DNA of 64,000 nt, from contig MKTY01000019.1 of the NCBI GenBank assembly GCA_001898485.1, positions 124,001 through 188,000 of the forward strand, read 5' to 3'. The stretch's first letter is position 1, and every line of letters begins with the position of its first letter. The notes beneath the pieces were generated by a model. That model saw only the letters and a program-made list of their open reading frames with translations, searched no databases and was not told where the DNA came from. Below are positions 1 to 9,171 of this stretch, one piece after another. Made by a program: the position numbers and the translations under genes. The stretch is from Sphingobacteriales bacterium 46-32 (lineage in GTDB: Bacteria > Bacteroidota > Bacteroidia > Chitinophagales > Chitinophagaceae).

Positions 1-331
1 AGTTATTGCGGTCATCAGCATTTACCAGGCGGCTTGTCTGGGCAAGAACCGGTCCCCAACTGCGTTGCTTTGTATCAAATGCATGAAGTGTCAGTAACAG
101 TTCGCCTGCTACCGGTATAGCAGTAGCAAATAGCTGAATATTGTCAAGCCGTCCTTCTGCCGGACAAACGAAAGTCTGTCCGCCATAGTGATCAGCAGGA
201 TCTGTTTGCAAATGCCCGATCCACAGGGTGGTGTTGCTGGCAGTTTGTGTTAATACGGGTTTGATGGCGGCGCCAGTACGTGGCGATGTTTGTTTCTGCT
301 GGGGAATACCGCCGGAATTGTCATGTTTCAT
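1..331 (-). CDS. Hypothetical protein, 3' part cut by the window edge
   Basis: An open minus-strand frame starts at an ATG (positions 329-331) and stays open for about 110 codons to the window edge, so only the N-terminal part is visible. It begins MKHDNSGGIPQQKQTSPRTG, a polar stretch without a signal peptide, followed by alternating hydrophobic and polar residues (for example FVCPAEGRLDNIQLFATAI) that suggest a beta-sandwich. I do not recognise the family. A second in-frame ATG is absent nearby, so the first one is used. It is transcribed away from dnaB. Confidence 0.55.
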   Translation of the reverse strand, partial: MKHDNSGGIPQQKQTSPRTGAAIKPVLTQTASNTTLWIGHLQTDPADHYGGQTFVCPAEGRLDNIQLFATAIPVAGELLLTLHAFDTKQRSWGPVLAQTSRLVNADDRNN

Positions 332-831
332 AGTCCACTTTTTTTAATAATCAAAATAGCAGGCGGATGGTAAGGTGGGTTAGTTAAATCAATAACTGAT
401 CCAGACCCTCATTTATTGTGCAAAAACCTGTGATTTCCTGATATTAAAATTGTTAACAGGAGGGTATAAAAATATCCGGGAAACCGGTGTATTTTTGCTA
501 AATTGTTTATCAAAAAAAAGGGTGATGCGGAGGTCCGAAAAGGTCATAATGTGGATAACCCTGCATAACCCGGTAGAAAAATGGTTAACAAAGAAAAAAT
601 CCGGTAAAGGGAACAGTGATTGGGTACAGACCTTTATTTTCGCCGTCTGACTACAGGAACATTCCGATAACATAGAAGTAATATTTTCTTAATATAAGAC
701 TGGAATAAGAACCCTGAAGTCGAGGACTGCCGGATACAAATCTTTACCGGAAAGAGCAGCAACGGATAGTACCGGGCTGCGCTGGCAGGCTTTGATGACA
801 GGTTTTTTATCGCCCTAACCGAACCTCAAAA
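332..831. promoter_or_regulatory. 500-bp gene-free region upstream of dnaB with a DnaA box
   Basis: No convincing gene is seen; the only forward open frame (450-650) is short, lysine-rich and without family resemblance. The region separates a minus-strand gene from dnaB, so it should hold promoters for both. A perfect DnaA box (TGTGGATAA, the complement of TTATCCACA) lies at 550-558 in AT-rich sequence. A TATTTTTG string at 490-497 fits the Bacteroidota -7 consensus TAnnTTTG but has no clear -33 partner at normal spacing. Promoter placement is uncertain. Confidence 0.4.
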
Positions 832-2391
832 ATGGATTTGACGAATCTAAATAGTAAAGACCGGAAGCAGAAGAGACGTGGAGCTTCGATGGACCTGAGC
901 ACAATGGTATATGGTAAAATACCGCCACAGGCCAAGGATCTGGAAGAAGCCGTACTGGGTGCGGTGATGCTGGAGAAGACAGCTTTTGATACGGTCATAG
1001 AAATATTAAAGCCCGAGTGTTTTTATGTGGAGGCGCATCAGCGTATCTTCCGTGCCATGCAGGGACTGGCCAATAAAAGCCAGCCCATCGATATCCTCAC
1101 TGTTGCAGAAGAGTTGCGCAGCCGCGAAGAGCTGGATGTAGTAGGCGGTGCCTATTATGTCACCAAGCTCACCAATGCAGTGGTATCTGCTGCCAACATT
1201 GAAGCACACGCACGTATCATTCTGCAAAAATTCATTCAGCGTGAACTCATACGTATCAGCGGTGAGATCATCAGTGATGCTTACGAAGACTCTACAGACG
1301 TTTTTGATCTGTTGGATGATGCCGAAGGAAAACTCTTTGAGATTACCAACAATCACCTGCGTAAAAACTTCGATACCATCGATTCTGTGCTGGTAAAAAC
1401 CATTCAGCGTATCGAAGATATGCGGCATAAGAACGAAGATGTAACCGGTGTTCCCAGTGGATTTTCCCAACTCGATAAAGTGACCTATGGCTGGCAGAAT
1501 ACGGATCTTATCATCCTGGCTGCGCGGCCTGCCGTGGGTAAAACCGCTTTCGCCCTTAACCTGGCACGCAATGCTGCCATGAACCCCAGCAAGCCAACCG
1601 GTGTGGCCCTGTTCTCGCTGGAGATGAGTGCCGGTCAGCTGGTACAACGTATCCTTTCTGCCGAAAGCGAAATATGGCTCGAAAAAATTGCCCGCGGTAA
1701 ACTCGAAGAGCATGAGATGAAACAACTCTATGCCCGCGGTATTCAGCGCCTGGCACAGGCGCCCCTGTTTATCGACGATACACCTGCGCTCAACATCTTT
1801 GAGCTGCGTGCCAAGTGCCGTCGTCTTAAAAACAAGCACAATATTGGCATGGTGATCATTGACTACCTGCAGCTCATGAGCGGCAGCAATGAGAACCGCC
1901 AGACCAACCGTGAGCAGGAGATCAGTAATATTTCCCGGAACCTCAAAGGCCTGGCCAAAGAATTGAGTATCCCTATCATCGCCCTTTCTCAGTTAAGCCG
2001 GGCGGTTGAGCAGCGGGGTGCCAAGGAAGGAAGCCGTGTGCCGCAGCTGAGTGACCTTCGGGAGTCAGGTGCCATCGAGCAGGATGCCGACATGGTTATG
2101 TTCCTGTATCGCCCTGAATATTATGAGATGTCGCAAAATGCCGAAGGGGAAAGTGTAAAAGGGCTTACCGAAGTAAAAATCGCCAAACACCGTAATGGTT
2201 CACTGGAAACGATCAAGCTGAAAGCATTGCTGCATATCCAGAAGTTTACCAACTGGGATGAAGATCCTTATAGCGGCATTGGCCTGCCTGCTGGCGGCTG
2301 GCGCCCGGTAGATGAAGGCGGCGGCGAAAAGCTCTATATCCAGACCGGCAGCCGCATGAATGATATTGCAGATGATGAAGACCCGTTTTGA
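832..2391 (+). CDS. dnaB: Replicative DNA helicase DnaB
   Basis: Hexameric helicase that unwinds DNA at the replication fork and binds primase. The 519-residue protein has the all-helical N-terminal domain (about 30-130) and a RecA-like ATPase domain with Walker A ARPAVGKT (231-238), Walker B VIIDYLQ (341-347), and the later motifs LSQLSRAVEQR and DLRESGAIEQDADMVMFLYR typical of DnaB. No intein is present. The start at 832 gives a basic leader (DRKQKRRG); an in-frame ATG at 889 would also leave all known domains intact. The gene lies downstream of a perfect DnaA box and is followed by an inverted-repeat element that starts right after the stop codon. Confidence 0.97.
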   Translation: MDLTNLNSKDRKQKRRGASMDLSTMVYGKIPPQAKDLEEAVLGAVMLEKTAFDTVIEILKPECFYVEAHQRIFRAMQGLANKSQPIDILTVAEELRSREELDVVGGAYYVTKLTNAVVSAANIEAHARIILQKFIQRELIRISGEIISDAYEDSTDVFDLLDDAEGKLFEITNNHLRKNFDTIDSVLVKTIQRIEDMRHKNEDVTGVPSGFSQLDKVTYGWQNTDLIILAARPAVGKTAFALNLARNAAMNPSKPTGVALFSLEMSAGQLVQRILSAESEIWLEKIARGKLEEHEMKQLYARGIQRLAQAPLFIDDTPALNIFELRAKCRRLKNKHNIGMVIIDYLQLMSGSNENRQTNREQEISNISRNLKGLAKELSIPIIALSQLSRAVEQRGAKEGSRVPQLSDLRESGAIEQDADMVMFLYRPEYYEMSQNAEGESVKGLTEVKIAKHRNGSLETIKLKALLHIQKFTNWDEDPYSGIGLPAGGWRPVDEGGGEKLYIQTGSRMNDIADDEDPF

Positions 2392-2553
2392 TAATGTGCT
2401 AATGTGCTGATTTGCTAATGTGCTAATGATTAGGACGCCGGAAATACTAAGAGTGTAGCTTAATAAACAAATTATTAAACCAATACGTGCTTAAATTTTA
2501 TAAAAACTCTTCACTCAGGTATTCATTAGCACATCAGCACATTAGCACATCAC
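2392..2553. repeat. Octamer inverted-repeat element, copy A1
   Basis: The left arm (2392-2428) is a run of 8-bp units of the form GTGCTRAT. The right arm (2524-2553) is the same motif on the other strand (ATTAGCAC/ATCAGCAC units). The arms could pair into a stem of about 30 bp around a roughly 95-bp AT-rich centre. It fills the gap between dnaB and rsmE. The same arms recur at five other places in this window. Confidence 0.8.
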
Positions 2554-2587
2554 TCATTGACGCCTTTCCGGCAATTAAAAGTTTGCA

Positions 2588-3295
2588 ATGAATCTCCCCT
2601 TTTTTTACGTAGAATCCTATCTCCCTGCTTCTGATCAGCTTGAGCTGGATGAAGATACTTCGCGTCACGTAGTACAGGTGCTGCGTATGCAGGAAGGTGA
2701 GCAACTGCAGCTTACCGATGGACGCGGCAGCCTGCTCAGGGCCAATATTATTCACGCTCATAAAAAGCATGCGCGTGTGCAGATACTGCAACAGGAACTG
2801 CAACCGGCTCCCACACATAAACTCGCCATCGGTATTTCATTACTTAAAAACGCCAGCCGCTTTGAATGGTTTCTCGAAAAAGCTACTGAGGTCGGCGTCA
2901 CAGAAATATTTCCGCTTCTCTGCACACGCACAGAGAAAGAACGTTTCCGCTTTGACCGGATGAAAGGCATACTGGTAAGTGCCATATTGCAGTCGCAGCA
3001 ATGCTGGCTTCCTGTATTGCATGAGCCGGCAGAACTGGAGCAATTGCTGGCTAAAGATGCCTGTGCCGGGTATACCGATAAATTTATAGCTCACTGCCTG
3101 TCTGAAAAGCAACGTGTTCCTTTGCCTGCATCGGGCAGCGCTGTAGTGCTTATTGGACCCGAAGGAGATTTTACAGAGGAAGAAATAGAAATGGCAATCA
3201 GCAGACAGTTTGTGGCGGTGAGCCTGGGCAATAACCGATTGCGTACAGAAACTGCCGGACTGGTGGCAGCAATCTGTACGCAACGATTACAGTAA
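2588..3295 (+). CDS. rsmE: 16S rRNA m3U1498 methyltransferase RsmE
   Basis: Methylates N3 of U1498 in 16S rRNA using S-adenosylmethionine. The 235-residue protein has normal family length. It has an N-terminal PUA-like domain (about 1-75) and a SPOUT domain ending in the trefoil-knot motifs IGPEGDF (189-195) and SLGNNRLRTETA (212-223), which are diagnostic. It follows dnaB across repeat element A1 and converges on the terC-like gene with only three bases between the stop codons. Confidence 0.95.
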   Translation: MNLPFFYVESYLPASDQLELDEDTSRHVVQVLRMQEGEQLQLTDGRGSLLRANIIHAHKKHARVQILQQELQPAPTHKLAIGISLLKNASRFEWFLEKATEVGVTEIFPLLCTRTEKERFRFDRMKGILVSAILQSQQCWLPVLHEPAELEQLLAKDACAGYTDKFIAHCLSEKQRVPLPASGSAVVLIGPEGDFTEEEIEMAISRQFVAVSLGNNRLRTETAGLVAAICTQRLQ

Positions 3296-3298
3296 CTG

Positions 3299-4096
3299 TT
3301 ATTCTTTCTCTTTGGCCTGATCTTCTTCGAGACGCGGTTCATTGAGTTTTACGACACGCTGTTTTCCTGCTTTTTTTCGCATCACCATGTTGAGCACTTC
3401 AACAATAAAGGAGAACGCCATACCGAAGTAAATATAATTTTTCAGATGCAGCTCATGTGCCTGCTCTGCATCCCAGCCTTCAATTACCAGGCTTAAGCCA
3501 ATCATAACCAGAAAGGAAAGGGCCAGCATTTTGAGCGTGGGATGTTTATGTATAAAGGCAGAGATTGCCGGGCTGAAAGTAAACATGATAAACATAGCGA
3601 TGATAACTGCTGCTATCATGATCTCAACATGTTTGGCTGTACCGCCCGCGGTGATAATGCTGTCGAAAGAAAATACGGCGTCAATAAGCATGATTTGCCC
3701 GATTGCCTGTCCGAATCCAATCGATTTTTTCTGACCTGCCTGCTCGGAGGGGTCTTCTCCTTCGAGTTTGTGGTGAATTTCCATTACCGATTTATAAATA
3801 AGAAACAAGCCGCCTGCCAGCATGACGAGGCTGGCCAGATCAAATCCTTTCCCGAACGCATAAAAGAGGGCTTTGCCTTTTTGTTCGAGCAACCAGCTGA
3901 GACCAAGCAGCATCAGGCTGCGGGAAATAATACCGGTGATCATCCAGATGCGCCTGGCACGGCGCTGATCTTTCATCTTATTGAGCCGGTTGAGGATAAT
4001 ACTTACAAAGATTACATTGTCGATTCCTAAAACGACTTCAAGAATAACAAGTATCAGGAAACTGATAATACTTTCGCTGGTAAAGAGATGTTCCAT
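3299..4096 (-). CDS. TerC family integral membrane protein
   Basis: Polytopic inner membrane protein of 265 residues with about seven hydrophobic segments. The TerC signature acidic motifs are visible: LEVVLGIDNVIF near residue 19-30 and DAVFSFDSI near residue 140. Family members are linked to metal ion (often manganese) efflux or to loading exported metalloproteins; the substrate cannot be told from sequence. It lies 20 bp downstream of pyrD on the same strand, so the two may be co-transcribed. The C-terminal tail is charged and probably cytoplasmic. Confidence 0.9.
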   Translation of the reverse strand: MEHLFTSESIISFLILVILEVVLGIDNVIFVSIILNRLNKMKDQRRARRIWMITGIISRSLMLLGLSWLLEQKGKALFYAFGKGFDLASLVMLAGGLFLIYKSVMEIHHKLEGEDPSEQAGQKKSIGFGQAIGQIMLIDAVFSFDSIITAGGTAKHVEIMIAAVIIAMFIMFTFSPAISAFIHKHPTLKMLALSFLVMIGLSLVIEGWDAEQAHELHLKNYIYFGMAFSFIVEVLNMVMRKKAGKQRVVKLNEPRLEEDQAKEKE

Positions 4097-4116
4097 TGCA
4101 GTTTACGGAATGTTGA

Positions 4117-5151
4117 TTACAGTTGATTACAGATTTTTTTAACGATCGAAGGGCCTACATAGATAAAGCCGGTCCATACCTGCACGAGGCTGGCGCCTGC
4201 CTGCAGTTTTTCGCGCGCATCATCGGCAGTAAAAATACCACCTGAAGCAATTACCGGAATTTCGCCATTGGTTTTTTCCGCGATATAACTTACCAGTGCT
4301 GTACTGCGCTCGCGTACGGGCTTGCCGCTAAGACCACCGGCACCAATAGCCTCCACTTCTGCGGCAGGAGTCATCAGGCCGGAACGACTGATGGTGGTGT
4401 TGCTTACAACAAGTCCATCGAGTTTGATCTCCAGGGCCAGGTCTACCACATCATCTACCTGCTCGGGAGTAAGATCAGGAGCTATTTTGAGTAAGATCGG
4501 TTTGGCTTTTGCTTTACCATTATTGATCATTTGCAGATGCATCAGAATCTTGCGCAGCGATTCTTTTTCCTGCAATTCGCGCAGACCGGGTGTATTGGGT
4601 GAACTTACATTTACTACGAAATAATCAACATAGGGATGCAGTTCTTTGAAACAGATTTCATAATCCTTCCAGGCGTCTTCGTTGGGAGTTTGTTTGTTTT
4701 TCCCAATATTGCCTCCAATAATCAGTCTTCCCTTTCTTTCTGATTGTTTTTCTTTCCAGGCCTGCAGGCGTTGCGTAATAACTTTTACGCCATCGTTATT
4801 AAATCCCATCCGGTTGATGAGGGCTTCATCCTTCGGCAGCCTGAACAGGCGGGGTTTTTCATTGCCAGCCTGGGCCAGTGGAGTCACCGTTCCTATTTCT
4901 ACAAAACCAAAACCCAGTGTTTCCAGTTCGCGCAGGTAGCGGGCATTCTTATCAAATCCGGCACCCAGACCTACCTTGTTGCTGAAGTCGATGCCCAGAA
5001 ATGAGCTGATTTTTTTAGGAGGAGTAAAACTCCGGGCCAGCAGCCAGCGAAGCGGTGGAATGCCGCAGGCCAGCCGGAGGCAGTTCATGGAGAAATAGTG
5101 TACCCACTCAGGCGAAAAATTGAAAAGGATCTTACGGATCAGTGTATACAT
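4117..5151 (-). CDS. pyrD: Dihydroorotate dehydrogenase (quinone), class 2
   Basis: Oxidises dihydroorotate to orotate in pyrimidine synthesis and passes electrons to the membrane quinone pool. The 344-residue protein has an N-terminal amphipathic segment (FNFSPEWVHYFSMNCLRLA) for membrane association, which marks class 2 enzymes, and the FMN barrel motifs GLGAGFDKNA (61-70), NVSSPNTPGLRELQ (181-194, with the catalytic Ser) and ASGGIFTADDA near the C-terminus. It is divergent from the thiolase gene across a 209-bp gap. Its ubiquitous pathway partner, a dihydroorotase, is at 23.3-24.6 kb, not adjacent. Confidence 0.96.
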   Translation of the reverse strand: MYTLIRKILFNFSPEWVHYFSMNCLRLACGIPPLRWLLARSFTPPKKISSFLGIDFSNKVGLGAGFDKNARYLRELETLGFGFVEIGTVTPLAQAGNEKPRLFRLPKDEALINRMGFNNDGVKVITQRLQAWKEKQSERKGRLIIGGNIGKNKQTPNEDAWKDYEICFKELHPYVDYFVVNVSSPNTPGLRELQEKESLRKILMHLQMINNGKAKAKPILLKIAPDLTPEQVDDVVDLALEIKLDGLVVSNTTISRSGLMTPAAEVEAIGAGGLSGKPVRERSTALVSYIAEKTNGEIPVIASGGIFTADDAREKLQAGASLVQVWTGFIYVGPSIVKKICNQL

Positions 5152-5260
5152 GTAGCGATTTTGGTTATTTTACGGGTTGCCGGTCTTTTTATGAAACACT
5201 ATGATTCTCTTGAACATAAGCGGCAAAAAAAAGGACCGGCAACGGTACCCACAAAAAAAT

Positions 5261-5290
5261 TTTGCGACAAAGATATAACTGTTAATTTTG
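5261..5290 (+). promoter_or_regulatory. Bacteroidota-type promoter for the thiolase gene
   Basis: TTTG at 5261-5264 and TAATTTTG at 5283-5290 are separated by 18 bases. This fits the Bacteroidota housekeeping consensus TTTG-N~19-TAnnTTTG closely. Transcription would start near 5297, giving a leader of about 60 nt before the thiolase ATG at 5361. It also argues against an upstream start codon at 5301. Confidence 0.6.
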
Positions 5291-5360
5291 GTATAGAAAG
5301 TTGCATAAACAACTAAGTGAGATTTGGATTGTTAGTAATTGCAAGTCTGTTCATCAAAAA

Positions 5361-6545
5361 ATGAATATTATGCAGGAAGCATACATCGTAGCAGGGTATC
5401 GTACAGCGGTAGGAAAGTCCAAAAAAGGCGGATTCCGCTTTTATCGTCCCGATGATCTGGCTATTGAAGTGATTAAAGGTGTGATGGCCAGTGTGCCTGC
5501 ACTCGATCCTTCGCGTGTCGATGATGTGATTGTAGGCAATGCGGTACCGGAGGCTGAGCAGGGCCTGCAGGTTGGGCGTATTATTGCTGCCCGCGCATTG
5601 GGCTACGAAGTACCGGGTGTGACGGTAAATCGTTATTGCGCCTCCGGTCTGGAGACAATTGCCATGGCCACAGCCAAGATTCGTACCGGTCAGGCAGACT
5701 GCATCATTGCAGGCGGTACCGAAAGTATGAGCCTGGTTCCCACAGCAGGCTGGAAAACCGTACCTGCCTGGTCGATTGCCAAAGACGAGCCCGATTATTA
5801 CCTGAGCATGGGACTTACTGCCGAGGCAGTAGCCAAAGATTATAAAGTGAGCCGCGATGACCAGGATCTGTTTTCTTACCAGTCGCATCAAAAAGCGCTG
5901 AAGGCAATCAATGAAGGCTATTTCAAATCAGGCATTCTGCCCATTACAGTCGAAGAGATATACCTGGACGAAAAAGGGAAAAAACAAAAACGCAATTATG
6001 TAATGGATACCGATGAGGGGCCACGTGCAGATACTTCGGTAGAAGCGCTGGGTAAACTCAAACCGGTATTTGCTGCCGGAGGTGTGGTTACAGCCGGTAA
6101 TTCTTCACAGACTTCCGACGGTGCAGCTTTTGTGATAGTGATGAGTGAAAGAATGGTGAATGAACTGGGACTAAAACCGATTGGCCGCCTGGTAGCCTGT
6201 GCTTCTGCAGGTGTACATCCGCGTATCATGGGTATTGGTCCGGTAGCAGCTATTCCCAAAGTACTGAAGCAATCAGGCATGAGCCTGAGTGATATCGACC
6301 TGATAGAACTCAATGAAGCCTTTGCTTCGCAGTCGCTGGCTGTGATTCGCGAAGCAGGACTCGATCCTGAAAAGGTAAACATTAATGGCGGAGCCATTGC
6401 GCTGGGTCACCCCCTGGGCTGTACCGGTTGTAAACTCACCATACAGGTGCTGAATGATATGAAACGCCTGCAGAAAAAATATGGTATGGTCACAGCATGT
6501 GTTGGCGGAGGGCAGGGGATTGCAGGAATTATAGAGAATTTATAA
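5361..6545 (+). CDS. Thiolase / acetyl-CoA C-acyltransferase
   Basis: Condenses or cleaves acyl-CoA units (beta-oxidation or acetoacetyl-CoA formation). The protein is 394 residues from the ATG at 5361; nine bases later a second ATG gives the family-typical start MQEAYIVAGYRTAVG. Both thiolase catalytic centres are present: nucleophilic Cys93 in NRYCASGLE, His350 in GHPLGCTG and Cys380 in ACVGGGQG. No other fatty acid oxidation gene is adjacent, so the physiological direction is open; sequence features such as the long 40-70 loop resemble FadA/FadI-like degradative thiolases. The reading frame stays open upstream to 5301, but that stretch overlaps the promoter. Confidence 0.93.
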   Translation: MNIMQEAYIVAGYRTAVGKSKKGGFRFYRPDDLAIEVIKGVMASVPALDPSRVDDVIVGNAVPEAEQGLQVGRIIAARALGYEVPGVTVNRYCASGLETIAMATAKIRTGQADCIIAGGTESMSLVPTAGWKTVPAWSIAKDEPDYYLSMGLTAEAVAKDYKVSRDDQDLFSYQSHQKALKAINEGYFKSGILPITVEEIYLDEKGKKQKRNYVMDTDEGPRADTSVEALGKLKPVFAAGGVVTAGNSSQTSDGAAFVIVMSERMVNELGLKPIGRLVACASAGVHPRIMGIGPVAAIPKVLKQSGMSLSDIDLIELNEAFASQSLAVIREAGLDPEKVNINGGAIALGHPLGCTGCKLTIQVLNDMKRLQKKYGMVTACVGGGQGIAGIIENL

Positions 6546-6617
6546 AGTAGAAAAGTATAAAGGTTTAAAAGTTTAAAGGGTATAAAGAGTTTAAAGAGTC
6601 TTTTATACTTAAAGCTT
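6543..6617. repeat. TATAAAG/TTTAAAG short-period repeat, copy B1
   Basis: Directly after the thiolase stop codon come tandem units of 8-10 bp such as GTATAAAGG, GTTTAAAAG and GTTTAAAGG. A short complementary segment (CTTTTATACTTAAAG) follows at about 6599-6613, so part of it can form a hairpin. It lies between the convergent thiolase gene and the secreted protein gene at 6629. Confidence 0.7.
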
Positions 6618-6628
6618 AATAATGTCCG

Positions 6629-7249
6629 CTACAAAATAATGTGCTCGATTTTTCTCCAACGCTTCCATTCGCCGGTATTACTTTTTTGATAGATCAGCAA
6701 AACGGTACCAAAGTAAGCATCGTTGATGCCGGTGGTTTCTGCCGTTTTGTGTAAGATGCCCAGGTCAATAAAACAGTATTGTTGGTTGGGCGTAAAAACG
6801 GGACCGCTACTCACAAAGAAAAAACCAGCAGGTACGTCTTCATATCGTTTCATCAATGAGTAAGCTTTACTGTTACTAATTAATTTTTCTGCTCTTTGCT
6901 GCTGCGCACTTTGATAAAGCTCTTCTTTAATGGGGTCAGCAAACAGACTGTCGAGGGAGCCGTCTCTGAAAATATAGGTATGGTGATAGGGATGATGCTC
7001 ATCGCGTTCCATTTTTTTGAGAAAACCGGGATCATGCACATTCTCTTTTAGCTTAAACCGGTTGAGATTCCAGGATTGAGTACTATCCAGAAAGAAATAA
7101 GTGTGCGGCATGCTGTCGCCAAAGAATCGCGTAAGCGTAAAATTGCTGCTGTCGCTACAGATCAGCGTAGTCCAGGTCGTAACCGGCTCCTGGGCGTAAG
7201 GTCGCAATCCGGTCAGCAGGCAATAGAAGAAGAGTAAGATTTTTTTCAT
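6629..7249 (-). CDS. Hypothetical secreted protein
   Basis: From the ATG at 7249 the 206-residue product starts with a clear signal peptide (MKKILLFFYCLLTGLRPYAQ) and would be exported. The open frame continues upstream to 7318, but that adds 23 residues before the signal peptide, so the inner start is preferred. The mature part is polar with no membrane segment; it holds DSLFADPIKEELYQSAQQQR and a C-terminal section rich in aromatic residues. I do not recognise the family. It is divergent from the DUF1800 gene. Confidence 0.6.
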   Translation of the reverse strand: MKKILLFFYCLLTGLRPYAQEPVTTWTTLICSDSSNFTLTRFFGDSMPHTYFFLDSTQSWNLNRFKLKENVHDPGFLKKMERDEHHPYHHTYIFRDGSLDSLFADPIKEELYQSAQQQRAEKLISNSKAYSLMKRYEDVPAGFFFVSSGPVFTPNQQYCFIDLGILHKTAETTGINDAYFGTVLLIYQKSNTGEWKRWRKIEHIIL

Positions 7250-7504
7250 GGCAGTGGTAATAATGGTGATGGTCCTTAACAGGAAGATAAAAAGTTTTGG
7301 ACTGATTAACCTTAACACGACCGGTTAAGAGGCAATCTTCACAATTTCTTTGCAGAAAGCAGTATCCGCAAAACCCACCGGATATTTACCCATAGCGTCA
7401 TGAATTTTCCCGATAGATAGAAGAAGGGCTTAATATTTGCAAGCATAGGTAAGAACAGTTCCGGTATCCTCAGATTCCGAAAAACCTGAACCAAAACAAC
7501 GCCT

Positions 7505-9160
7505 ATGGATCGCCGCGATTTCCTGACGCTCAAACGAAAAAGAACAGAACAACCTGTAGTTTCTTCCGGTCGCCGTACCTATACCGGCATAGCCCCTTAC
7601 AATGGCCCCTGGACCCACAATGAAGTGCAGCACCTGCTCAAACGTACTTTATTTGGTTCACGCAGAGCTGACCTGGATTATTTTGCTTCGCGTACGCTTG
7701 ACCAGGCCGTAGATGAGCTGCTGGCTCCCACAGCTCCGCTTCCCACTCCTCCGGTCAATGATTATGAAATGGATATGCCCGATCCGAATGTACCGGCAGG
7801 CAGCACCTGGATCAACGATTTGACGGCCGATGAAGAGTTGAATGCGGTCCGCCGCCTCTCTTTCAAAAAATGGTGGGCCGGAGTAATGCTCCGCCAGGAT
7901 CGGAGTATACGTGAAAAGCTAACGCTTTTCTGGGCCGATCATTTTGGTACCGAGACCAATACTATCCGTATCGCCAATTTTGTATACCGGCACAATGATT
8001 TACTGCGTCGCAATGCACTGGGTAATTTTCGCAGCCTTATAAAAGGAGTGACGATCGATGCGGGCATGCTTATTTATCTCAACGGTTATCTTAATGCCGC
8101 TTCGGCGCCAGACGAAAACTATGCTCGCGAACTGATGGAGCTGTACACTTTGGGCAAGGGTCCTACAGTGGCCTATACCGAACCCGATGTGCGCACCGCT
8201 GCCCGCATACTTACCGGCTGGCGTATTGATCTGACTACCGGCCAGGTGTTTTTTGAGCCCGCTCAGCATGATACAAACAACAAACAGTTTTCGGCATATT
8301 ATAATAATACGGTCATTAATGGTCAGACGGGCGCAGCGGGTGCTGCTGAGACCGATGCACTGATCAATATGCTGCTGGCCAAAGAAGAAACGGCCCGGTA
8401 TATTGTGCGTTGTCTTTATCGCTGGTTTGTATACTATAAAATTGATGATGGTGAAGAACAGGATGTGATCGGGCCGCTGGCCGCCATCTTACGCAACAAC
8501 AATTACGATATTCATCCGGTACTGGAAACACTTTTCAAAAGTGAACACTTCTTTGATGTGCTCAATCAGGGCTGCCTGATCAAGCCGCCCGTAGATCATG
8601 TCATCGGAACCATGCGCGAGTTTGGGGTGAGTTTTCCTGATGCCACCAGTGCTTATGAAGATGCCTATGGCATGTGGGGTTATCTCAGCAACTGGACAGC
8701 AGCAATGGGGCAAAACGTAGGCGACCCGCCAGATGTATCGGGCTGGCCTGCATTTTACCAGGAACCCGCTTTTCACGAAATGTGGATCAATCACGATACA
8801 CTGCCCAAGCGAAATCAGTTTACCGATATCATGGTATGGAATGGATATACCAGAAATGATTTTACTATACAGATCGATGTGATCGCATTTACCAAAACAT
8901 TACCTGCACCGGCAGACCCCAATGCGCTGATCAATGATGCATTGAATGTGCTGTACCGTGTGCCGCTGTCTGAAACAGCGCGGCAACAGATCAAACAATC
9001 CATTTTGCTGAGCGGACAAACGCAGGACTATTACTGGACCAATGCCTGGAATGGCTATATCGCTGATCCCACCAATATGGCGGCGGCAGCCATTATTGCC
9101 AACCGGTTGAAAAGCCTGTATCAATACCTGATGAATTTACCCGAATACCAATTATCCTAA
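7505..9160 (+). CDS. DUF1800 family protein
   Basis: The 551-residue protein shows the DUF1800 pattern: HLLKRTLFGSRRADLDYF near residue 42, LTLFWADHFGTETN near 140, YARELMELYTLGKG near 205 and a C-terminal helical part ending in LYQYLMNLPEYQLS. It begins MDRRDFLTLKRKR, an arginine-pair leader like the one on its neighbour but without a clear hydrophobic core. DUF1800 genes are commonly paired with DUF1501 genes, as here with an 11-bp gap, so the two very likely work together at the cell envelope. The biochemical role of the pair is not established. Confidence 0.88.
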   Translation: MDRRDFLTLKRKRTEQPVVSSGRRTYTGIAPYNGPWTHNEVQHLLKRTLFGSRRADLDYFASRTLDQAVDELLAPTAPLPTPPVNDYEMDMPDPNVPAGSTWINDLTADEELNAVRRLSFKKWWAGVMLRQDRSIREKLTLFWADHFGTETNTIRIANFVYRHNDLLRRNALGNFRSLIKGVTIDAGMLIYLNGYLNAASAPDENYARELMELYTLGKGPTVAYTEPDVRTAARILTGWRIDLTTGQVFFEPAQHDTNNKQFSAYYNNTVINGQTGAAGAAETDALINMLLAKEETARYIVRCLYRWFVYYKIDDGEEQDVIGPLAAILRNNNYDIHPVLETLFKSEHFFDVLNQGCLIKPPVDHVIGTMREFGVSFPDATSAYEDAYGMWGYLSNWTAAMGQNVGDPPDVSGWPAFYQEPAFHEMWINHDTLPKRNQFTDIMVWNGYTRNDFTIQIDVIAFTKTLPAPADPNALINDALNVLYRVPLSETARQQIKQSILLSGQTQDYYWTNAWNGYIADPTNMAAAAIIANRLKSLYQYLMNLPEYQLS

Positions 9161-9171
9161 AAACCTATGTT

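Noticed and set aside
450-650. 66-codon frame upstream of dnaB
   Set aside because: Lysine-rich, low complexity, overlaps the DnaA box and has no ribosome-binding or family support.
1006-1839. Long open frame on the minus strand inside dnaB
   Set aside because: It is antisense to strongly conserved DnaB motifs and has no family resemblance; the GC-biased third positions of dnaB explain its openness.
5301-5360. Upstream start for the thiolase
   Set aside because: It starts at or just after the predicted transcription start and adds 20 residues absent from the family.
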